This document shows positions 1-3,845 of a DNA stretch of 6,199 nucleotides, piece by piece. The notes below the pieces were generated by a model. The model saw only the letters and a list, made by a program, of their open reading frames with translations. It was not told the DNA's origin and did not search any database. Within the stretch, counting starts at the first letter, position 1, and the number at the start of each line of letters is the position of its first letter. The stretch is from Burkholderiaceae bacterium (GTDB lineage Bacteria; Pseudomonadota; Gammaproteobacteria; Burkholderiales; Burkholderiaceae_E): NCBI GenBank assembly GCA_019428955.1, contig JAHYJF010000211.1, forward strand, positions 1 through 6,199, written 5' to 3'. The position numbers and the translations under genes are program-made.

Positions 1-337
1 GGTCGATACGGCGTTGTTGCGCAGCCGAGATCGGCTCCAGGGCCAACGCCGGGCGTGCATATTCAACGCGGGTCTCCGCTGCGTCGCCATGCTGGCAGCC
101 GCACGTGCGCGCTTCCGGGCTTGCCGCGCCGGGGGCCGGGGTCGAGGCCGGCGCGGCTGCCGGCGCAGGCGAGGCCTGCCCGTTTCGGGTGGCAAGGCGC
201 GCCTGGCCGGCGCTGGCCGCGGTGCCGCCACCGGTCAGGCCTTTTTTCCCGTACAGGGAACGGGCTTGACGGCGGGCGATCGCCGCCTCGCTGCCGGTCA
301 GGCGTTCTTCTTTGGTGCTTGTCGTCGCTTGGCTCAT
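1..337 (-). CDS. csoS2: CsoS2-like carboxysome assembly protein, N-terminal part (runs off the left edge)
   Basis: An open frame of 112 codons begins with ATG at 337-335 and continues past base 1 without a stop. A good Shine-Dalgarno (GAGGA, 346-350) lies 8 nt upstream. Residues 15-34 (GSEAAIARRQARSLYGKKGL) match the N-terminal repeat of CsoS2, the disordered scaffold that links Form I Rubisco to the alpha-carboxysome shell. The paired arginines (R22, R23) and the Gly-Lys (30-31) of that Rubisco-binding peptide are present, but the arginine usually found near the start of the motif is a serine here (S16). After it comes an Ala/Pro-rich linker (about 55-74) and a Cys-Gly-Cys at 79-81, fitting a disordered N-domain. 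Middle and C-terminal CsoS2 repeats would lie outside the window, so the family call rests on one motif plus the context of cbbR, sbtA and a PII-like gene. It could instead be another carboxysome protein with a Rubisco-binding N-terminus, such as a CsoSCA extension. The gene is divergent from cbbR. Confidence 0.68.
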   Translation of the reverse strand, partial: MSQATTSTKEERLTGSEAAIARRQARSLYGKKGLTGGGTAASAGQARLATRNGQASPAPAAAPASTPAPGAASPEARTCGCQHGDAAETRVEYARPALALEPISAAQQRRID

Positions 338-345
338 GGATACTT

Positions 346-350
346 TCCTC
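346..350 (-). promoter_or_regulatory. Ribosome binding site of the csoS2-like gene
   Basis: On the minus strand GAGGA sits 8 nt before the ATG at 337. It fixes the start of the left-edge gene and is the main non-homology evidence that this frame is translated. Confidence 0.7.
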
Positions 351-370
351 ATGCTTCAGCTGTTAATCGT

Positions 371-401
371 TGGATCAAGCGTATCGGGCACCGCTGATCC
401 A
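371..401 (-). promoter_or_regulatory. Inverted repeat in the csoS2 leader
   Basis: TGGATCA (371-377) and TGATCCA (395-401) are perfect inverted copies. GCG (379-381) and CGC (392-394) extend the stem to 10 bp with one bulged base and a 10-nt loop. The element lies between the csoS2 start and the candidate promoter, so it would be transcribed into the csoS2 leader about 34 nt before the start codon. It could be an mRNA hairpin or a DNA operator; the sequence alone does not decide. No U-tract follows, so it is not an ordinary terminator. Confidence 0.4.
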
Positions 402-414
402 GCCCTTGCGATGC

Positions 415-420
415 AATATA
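415..420 (-). promoter_or_regulatory. Candidate -10 element for csoS2
   Basis: On the minus strand TATATT (5 of 6 to TATAAT) lies about 80 nt before the csoS2 ATG. No good -35 lies 17 nt upstream, as expected for a promoter activated by a LysR-type regulator. The shared AT-rich motif at 454-468 would then sit about 45 to 60 bases upstream of transcription start, where such activators usually bind. This is inference from spacing only. Confidence 0.3.
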
Positions 421-434
421 CGGAGCCAGGCACA

Positions 435-470
435 TTATTAAAAATGAATACTTTTTATTGTTATCATTCA
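435..470. promoter_or_regulatory. Candidate CbbR operator in the cbbR-csoS2 divergent region
   Basis: This AT-rich stretch contains TNA triplets at 435, 445 and 455, each 10 bp apart (TTA-N7-TGA-N7-TTA), the form of the published CbbR half-site pattern TNA-N7/8-TNA. It also holds TGAAT (445-449) and ATTCA (466-470) as inverted arms. The segment 454-468, read on the minus strand as AATGATAACAATAAA, matches the sbtA upstream region at 2830-2844 in 13 of 15 bases. TNA triplets are common in AT-rich DNA, so the copy shared with sbtA is the stronger argument. Confidence 0.42.
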
Positions 471-488
471 CTATCGAGTATGCATCAG

Positions 489-498
489 CCCCCCCCCC
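489..498 (+). repeat. C10 homopolymer in the cbbR leader
   Basis: Ten consecutive C lie 19 bases before the cbbR start codon and just ahead of its Shine-Dalgarno. Tracts of this length are prone to slippage and to sequencing error. A length change here would alter leader spacing, not the reading frame. Confidence 0.9.
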
Positions 499-504
499 TC
501 GGCG

Positions 505-509
505 AAGGA
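505..509 (+). promoter_or_regulatory. Ribosome binding site of cbbR
   Basis: AAGGA lies 8 nt before ATG 518. It selects this start over an in-frame ATG at 458, which would add 20 residues encoded by the poly-C leader and lacks a comparable site. Confidence 0.75.
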
Positions 510-517
510 AACCAGCC

Positions 518-1468
518 ATGAACGTGACATTTCGGCAGCTCAAGTTACTGGAAGCCGTCGCACGCAACTCCAGCTTTACCCGCGCCTCGGAAGAGCTTCA
601 TTTGACCCAACCTGCGGTGTCGACCCAGATCAAGCAACTGGAGCAGGAAGTGGGCATGCCGCTGTTCGAGCAGATGGGCAAGAAGATTTTCCTGACCGAA
701 GCGGGCAAGGAGATGTACGCCTTCAGCCGCGACATTGCGCAGCAGTTTCACGACATCGAATCCGTGCTGGACAACATGAAAGGGGTGAAAAGCGGAACCC
801 TGTCGCTCGCGGTGACGAGTACCGGAAAGTATTTCGCGCCTTACCTGCTGGCGGAATTCATCAAGCACCATGTCGGCGTGCAGGTTCATCTTGAAGTGAC
901 CAACCGCGAGGAATTGGTCGCCCAATTGCAGGAAAACATTCCGGACATGGCGATCATGGGCACGCCGCCCGGCAATCTCGAACTCACGGCCCAGGCCTTC
1001 ATGCAGAACCCCCTGGTCATCATTGCGCGGCCGGATCACCCGCTTGCAAAGGCAAGCCGCATCCCGCTCGACCGGCTGGTGGAAGAGAATTTCATCCTGC
1101 GCGAGAGCGGTTCCGGAACGCGCAACGCGGTGGAACGCTTTTTCAAGGAACGCGGCCTGAAGCTCAATACCTCAATGGAAATGGGCCGCAACGAAGCGAT
1201 CAAGCATGCGGTGATGGCCGGCCTGGGGCTGGGCATCGTGTCCCTGCACACGCTGGAATTTGAGCTGGCGCTCAACCGCATCGCCATCCTCAGTGTGGAA
1301 GGCTTTCCGATCATGAAGGAGTGGTATCTGGTGCATCGCAGCAGCAAGCGCCTGTCGCCCATCGCACAGGCGTTCCACGATTTCGTGTTGAATGAGGCCA
1401 ACCGGGTGGTCACCCTGCCGCAACCGCGGCCGGCAAGCCGATCGGCCCGCCGCGTCACCCGCTCATGA
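518..1468 (+). CDS. cbbR: LysR-family transcriptional regulator, CbbR/CmpR type
   Basis: A complete 316-residue LysR-type regulator of the usual family length. Residues 3-62 form the winged helix-turn-helix: a QLKLLEAVARNSSF start, recognition-helix region LTQPAVSTQIKQLE (29-42), then PLFEQMGKKIFLTEAGK. The FEQMGKKI-LTEAG wording is typical of CbbR, the activator of Calvin-cycle and carboxysome genes that senses metabolites such as RuBP, NADPH or 2-phosphoglycolate. Residues from about 90 to 295 form the periplasmic-binding-protein-like effector domain, including the RESGSGTR segment expected in this subfamily. The last 20 or so residues are a Pro/Arg-rich tail. It is divergent from the csoS2-like gene and convergent with the sbtA-PII pair, the usual position for a LysR regulator of its neighbours. 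It probably also represses its own promoter (family knowledge). CbbR and CmpR are hard to separate by eye; the proteobacterial alpha-carboxysome context favours CbbR. Confidence 0.87.
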   Translation: MNVTFRQLKLLEAVARNSSFTRASEELHLTQPAVSTQIKQLEQEVGMPLFEQMGKKIFLTEAGKEMYAFSRDIAQQFHDIESVLDNMKGVKSGTLSLAVTSTGKYFAPYLLAEFIKHHVGVQVHLEVTNREELVAQLQENIPDMAIMGTPPGNLELTAQAFMQNPLVIIARPDHPLAKASRIPLDRLVEENFILRESGSGTRNAVERFFKERGLKLNTSMEMGRNEAIKHAVMAGLGLGIVSLHTLEFELALNRIAILSVEGFPIMKEWYLVHRSSKRLSPIAQAFHDFVLNEANRVVTLPQPRPASRSARRVTRS

Positions 1469-1756
1469 GTCGTGAATCACCCACATCGCGTCCGACACCA
1501 GGCAGATGCCCCCGTAGCGCTTGAGAATCGGGCGCATGGCGTCGATCACCTGGCCGGCCTGGAACGCGTCACAGGCAATGGTCATCAGCACGTTTCCCAG
1601 CCCCTGCACGGTTTCGTAACGCACGCCACGTTCGCCCCGGCCGGTGGCGCGCGGCACGATGGTATAGCCGACGACACCGATGCGGTCGAGTTCGCCGATG
1701 ACGTTTTCGAGCTCGATTTCCTCGATGACGATTTCGATACGTTTGACCGGTTTCAT
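1463..1756 (-). CDS. PII-like carbon-sensing protein, CPII/SbtB type
   Basis: A 97-residue protein with the beta-alpha-beta layout of the PII superfamily: VKRIEIVIEEIELENVIGEL (4-23, first strand and helix), GVVGYTIV (27-34), a short T-loop-like segment with GRGERG (39-44), GLGNVLMTIACDAFQ (52-66), and a second helix into IDAMRPILKRYGGICLVSDAMWVI. It is shorter than GlnB/GlnK (about 112), lacks the uridylylated tyrosine context of their T-loop, and lacks the C-terminal CGPxGC redox loop of many cyanobacterial SbtB proteins. That fits the carboxysome-associated CPII proteins, which bind adenine nucleotides and bicarbonate, and the SbtB partners that bind SbtA trimers. It starts 15 bp after the sbtA stop with its own AAGGA site, so the two are probably cotranscribed and this protein probably controls SbtA transport. 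Its stop codon overlaps that of cbbR. Confidence 0.85.
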   Translation of the reverse strand: MKPVKRIEIVIEEIELENVIGELDRIGVVGYTIVPRATGRGERGVRYETVQGLGNVLMTIACDAFQAGQVIDAMRPILKRYGGICLVSDAMWVIHDS

Positions 1757-1761
1757 GACAT

Positions 1762-1766
1762 TCCTT
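1762..1766 (-). promoter_or_regulatory. Ribosome binding site of the PII-like gene
   Basis: Minus-strand AAGGA lies 5 nt before ATG 1756. A nearer upstream ATG (in GGAATGTCATGA) meets a stop within two codons, so 1756 is the start. Confidence 0.7.
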
Positions 1767-1771
1767 GCGGG

Positions 1772-2746
1772 TTAACGTGCAAGCCACTGGGCTGCGCTGA
1801 AGTATAGCGGGATACCCACGATGATATTGAAGGGAAAGGTGACGCCCAGCGACAGTGTCAGAAACAGCGCCGGGCTAGCCTCGGGAATCGCCAGGCGCAT
1901 GGCCGGCGGCACCGCAATGTACGACGCACTCGCCCCCAGCACGGCGACCAGCATGGTGCCGCCCACGCCGAATCCGAGCAGCCAGTGGCCGACGGCAAGC
2001 CCGATTGCCCCGCCGATCAGCGGCATGGCGATACCGAACACCAGTAGCGACGGGCCGACTTTTTTGAAGTCGCCGATGCGACGCGCAGCCTCCATGCCCA
2101 TGTCGAGCAGGAACAAGGACAGCACGCCCATGAACATGGTGTCGTAGAAAGGCATAATCTTGTCCAGCCCGGCAGGCTGGGCAATTGCGCCGATCAGCAT
2201 ACTGCCCAGCAGCAACACGACACTGCCGTTGGTGAAGGCATCATGCACCAGCTCCCGGCTGACCCGCTTTCCGTGGCCGTTGCCCCCCCCCTTGCGCGCC
2301 ATGTTCGCGAGCGCGAGCCCGATAATGATGGCCGGTGACTCCATGATGGCCAGCATGATCACCGGATGACTTTCGTAGGGAATCTTCAGCGAATCGAGAA
2401 ATGCGATCGCGGTCACGAAGGTACCGGCGCTCACCGAGCCGTAGTGGGCCGCGATGGCAGCCGCATTGAGGCGGTCGATGCGGACAACCAGCGAAAGAAT
2501 GAAATAGGCGACGATAGGCAGCCCGAAGCCCAGCCCCAGTGCCGCGGCCACCGCACCGATAGCATCGGCGGGATCGATCTTGGCCAGTTCCATTCCGCCG
2601 TGCAGCCCGATGCCGACCAGCAGATAAATCGAAAGCGTCTTCGCCAGGTCAGGCGGAAATTTCAGATCCGAGCGTATCAGTTGCGCCAGAAAACCCAGCG
2701 CAAAAAACAGGATTGCCGGGATCAGCATGTTGGACAGACTGAACAT
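1772..2746 (-). CDS. sbtA: SbtA-type sodium-dependent bicarbonate transporter
   Basis: A 324-residue, strongly hydrophobic protein of the SbtA family (formerly DUF897), inner-membrane symporters that use the sodium gradient to import HCO3-. Two inverted halves can be seen. The first carries NAAAIAAHYGSVSAGTFV (94-111) and IMESPAIIIGLALA (134-147). The second carries LLDMGMEAARR (213-223) and GASASYIAVPPAMRLAIPEA (271-290). These Gly/Ser-rich broken-helix segments form the substrate and sodium sites in the family. The halves are joined by a Gly-rich cytoplasmic loop (about 150-165). About ten membrane spans are expected. Length is slightly below cyanobacterial SbtA (about 370), mainly because of the short central loop. 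An in-frame stop lies three codons upstream of ATG 2746, making this the first possible start; its Shine-Dalgarno (GGAA, 9 nt upstream) is weak. The next gene is the PII-like partner. It supplies bicarbonate that carboxysomal carbonic anhydrase would convert to CO2. Confidence 0.9.
   Translation of the reverse strand: MFSLSNMLIPAILFFALGFLAQLIRSDLKFPPDLAKTLSIYLLVGIGLHGGMELAKIDPADAIGAVAAALGLGFGLPIVAYFILSLVVRIDRLNAAAIAAHYGSVSAGTFVTAIAFLDSLKIPYESHPVIMLAIMESPAIIIGLALANMARKGGGNGHGKRVSRELVHDAFTNGSVVLLLGSMLIGAIAQPAGLDKIMPFYDTMFMGVLSLFLLDMGMEAARRIGDFKKVGPSLLVFGIAMPLIGGAIGLAVGHWLLGFGVGGTMLVAVLGASASYIAVPPAMRLAIPEASPALFLTLSLGVTFPFNIIVGIPLYFSAAQWLAR
2283..2291 (-). repeat. G9 homopolymer inside sbtA
   Basis: Nine C on the plus strand (G9 in the coding strand) encode the end of Lys152 and Gly153-155 in the central cytoplasmic loop. 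A single-base slip would put the second half of the transporter out of frame. Confidence 0.9.
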
Positions 2747-2768
2747 GGTTGGCTATTCCAGGAAGCAC

Positions 2769-2780
2769 CCCCAGCTGGGG
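2769..2780. repeat. Perfect 12 bp palindrome in the sbtA leader
   Basis: CCCCAGCTGGGG is fully self-complementary and ends 22 bases before the sbtA start codon. With no loop bases it is better suited to a dimeric DNA-binding protein than to an RNA hairpin, although a 4-bp stem with AGCT as loop is possible. No known regulator is recognised. Confidence 0.45.
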
Positions 2781-2818
2781 CATGGCACATCCTATTTTCA
2801 AACAACCATAATCAATAA

Positions 2819-2860
2819 TATCAATCTTAAATGATAACGATTAATTTTTATGAATGATAA
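2819..2860. promoter_or_regulatory. Candidate CbbR operator upstream of sbtA
   Basis: TATCA (2819-2823) and TGATA (2832-2836) form an inverted repeat with an 8-base spacer. ATGATAA occurs at 2831-2837 and again at 2854-2860. TGAATGATAA at 2851-2860 is the exact reverse complement of 461-470 in the cbbR-csoS2 promoter region, and 2830-2844 matches the same region in 13 of 15 bases. Read on the minus strand, 2844-2832 is TTA-N7-TCA, fitting the CbbR pattern TNA-N7-TNA. The block lies about 75 to 115 bases upstream of the sbtA start, suitable for a LysR-type activator site. Confidence 0.42.
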
Positions 2861-2978
2861 AAGCCAGGGGGGGTAGCTAGCCCGGGTTTTCCGGCAATGT
2901 AGCGGTGCTCGGCCCGCCGCGCGCCAAGATGCCAGACCAAGCTGTCGGAAATCTTTACACCCGAAGCCAGGAAGCATC

Positions 2979-3019
2979 TGTTTTATAGAGGGCGACTAAT
3001 TTCAAGCTATTGTTTTATA
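2979..3019. promoter_or_regulatory. Two TGTTTTATA repeats upstream of the sigma-54 promoter
   Basis: The 9-mer TGTTTTATA occurs at 2979-2987 and 3011-3019, 32 bp apart (about three helical turns, same DNA face), centred roughly 90 and 57 bases before the predicted transcription start at about 3072. Sigma-54 promoters need an upstream activator, and phased direct repeats are a usual form for its sites. The second copy also lies within TATTGT-N9-ACAATA (3008-3028), itself inside CTAATT (2996-3001) and AATTAG (3031-3036). Confidence 0.35.
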
Positions 3020-3045
3020 TGCACAATACGAATTAGATTCTTAAG

Positions 3046-3061
3046 TGGCCCGGATGTTGCT
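3046..3061 (+). promoter_or_regulatory. Sigma-54 (RpoN) -24/-12 promoter of the PEP-CTERM gene
   Basis: TGGCCCGGATGTTGCT matches the -24/-12 consensus TGGCACG-N4-TTGCW at all specified positions but one, and the invariant GG and GC are 10 bp apart as required. Transcription would start near 3072, giving a leader of about 33 nt. Many PEP-CTERM genes in bacteria with exopolysaccharide/exosortase loci have such promoters, under the PrsK/PrsR two-component system (family knowledge; prsKR is not in this window). Confidence 0.8.
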
Positions 3062-3104
3062 TTTGCTTGGCCGCGGTTCCCCAAACTAAAAAAGAAAGAC
3101 AAAC

Positions 3105-3686
3105 ATGAAAATTAAAAAAACATTTGCCGCCTTGATCTTGGGTTTCGGCATTGCCTCCAGCGCCCATGCCGGCTTGATCGGAGTCAAGTCCATCGAAGTC
3201 AAAAACGCCATTAACGATTGGCTGCAGGTCGCAGAAGTCAATGCGTTCAATGTCGGCAACATCGATGTGGCCTCCACCGGCTTCGCGGTAGCCAGTGCGC
3301 CCGATACCTGGGATGGAGCCTCGACCCCGAGCAAGGCCATTGACGGCATCACCGCCGGAAATTACAGCTTGGGCCAGATTTTCCATGAAGGCGACCCGCG
3401 CACCGGTGACACCCTGACCATCACATTTAACGATATTCAGGAGTTGATCTCGTTCACTATTTATGGACGCACCGATTGCTGCAGCAATCGGGATGTCTAC
3501 GACATCACCTTCCTGGATGTCGCTGGGGCCGAGCTTTTCTTCATTGATAACTTGCAAGCCACCGCCGCCCAAAATCACACGGCCACCGTCGAATTGCCCA
3601 ACACGAACCAGCAAATTCCGGAACCCGCGTCACTCGCACTTTTGGCCCTTGGTCTGGTCGGCCTGGTTGTATCCCGCCGTAAATAG
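3105..3686 (+). CDS. PEP-CTERM sorting-domain protein with a galactose-binding-like (F5/8 type C-like) core
   Basis: A 193-residue exported protein. Residues 1-22 are a Sec signal peptide (MKIKK basic start, hydrophobic core, AHA cleavage site). Residues 30-165 resemble the discoidin/F5-8 C-like domains common in PEP-CTERM proteins: WLQVAEVNAFN (39-49), a WDGASTPSKAIDG segment (69-81), and FTIYGRTDCCSNRDVYDI (117-134) with adjacent Cys125-126. The C-terminus is a complete sorting tail: Pro-Glu-Pro (172-174), hydrophobic LALLALGLVGLVV, then RRK. Exosortase would cleave near PEP and the protein would be anchored or secreted, often with exopolysaccharide or in a biofilm matrix (family knowledge). 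No exosortase gene is in view. The start is set by the signal peptide; its ribosome site (AAGAAAGA) is weak. It has its own sigma-54 promoter and terminator, so it is a single-gene unit. The exact ligand is unknown. Confidence 0.9.
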   Translation: MKIKKTFAALILGFGIASSAHAGLIGVKSIEVKNAINDWLQVAEVNAFNVGNIDVASTGFAVASAPDTWDGASTPSKAIDGITAGNYSLGQIFHEGDPRTGDTLTITFNDIQELISFTIYGRTDCCSNRDVYDITFLDVAGAELFFIDNLQATAAQNHTATVELPNTNQQIPEPASLALLALGLVGLVVSRRK

Positions 3687-3705
3687 GCTTCAACCTGCTC
3701 ATCAG

Positions 3706-3735
3706 AAACCCCGCTTCGGCGGGGTTTTTCTTTTC
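3706..3735 (+). terminator. Rho-independent terminator of the PEP-CTERM gene
   Basis: AAACCCCGC (3706-3714) and GCGGGGTTT (3719-3727) pair perfectly over 9 bp around a stable TTCG tetraloop, followed by a T-rich run to 3735. It starts 20 bases after the stop codon. The A-run on the left arm could give some termination on the other strand, facing the end of sohB. Confidence 0.93.
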
Positions 3736-3784
3736 TGAAAGCAATCCCACAGAGGATGCGGAGGCGAGAACCGAGCGCATCGAG

Positions 3785-3796
3785 GCGTTCGAACGC
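3785..3796. repeat. 12 bp perfect palindrome between PEP-CTERM gene and sohB
   Basis: GCGTTCGAACGC is fully self-complementary and lies in the 159 bp gap between two convergent genes. No T-run follows, so it is not a canonical terminator for sohB, and no function is apparent. Confidence 0.4.
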
Positions 3797-3845
3797 GACA
3801 AATATAACGATGACTCAAATCGACTCTCAAGCCGACGAAGCCTAA

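Larger units (their letters stand above)
2747..3104. other. 358 bp intergenic region between divergent sbtA and the PEP-CTERM gene
   Basis: No gene is seen here. The left 115 bases are AT-rich and carry the sbtA leader, a perfect 12 bp palindrome CCCCAGCTGGGG (2769-2780) and the candidate operator at 2819-2860. The centre (about 2865-2975) is GC-richer, starts with a G7 run (2867-2873), and shows no clear signal. The right 125 bases carry two TGTTTTATA repeats, nested inverted repeats and the sigma-54 promoter of the PEP-CTERM gene. A 19-codon ATG frame near 2931 has no ribosome binding site and was not called. Confidence 0.75.

Noticed and set aside
14..397. Long plus-strand frames over the GC-rich left edge
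   Set aside because: They are Arg/Gly-rich products of reading the csoS2-like gene backwards; the minus-strand frame has the ribosome site and a recognisable motif.
2789..2817. Candidate sigma-70 promoter for sbtA (TAGGAT with TTGATT upstream)
   Set aside because: The spacer would be 15 bp and both hexamers are weak; several equally poor alternatives exist in this AT-rich stretch, so no specific promoter is called.
2931..2990. Nineteen-codon ATG frame in the intergenic region
   Set aside because: No ribosome binding site, no recognisable product, and it overlaps the first TGTTTTATA repeat.
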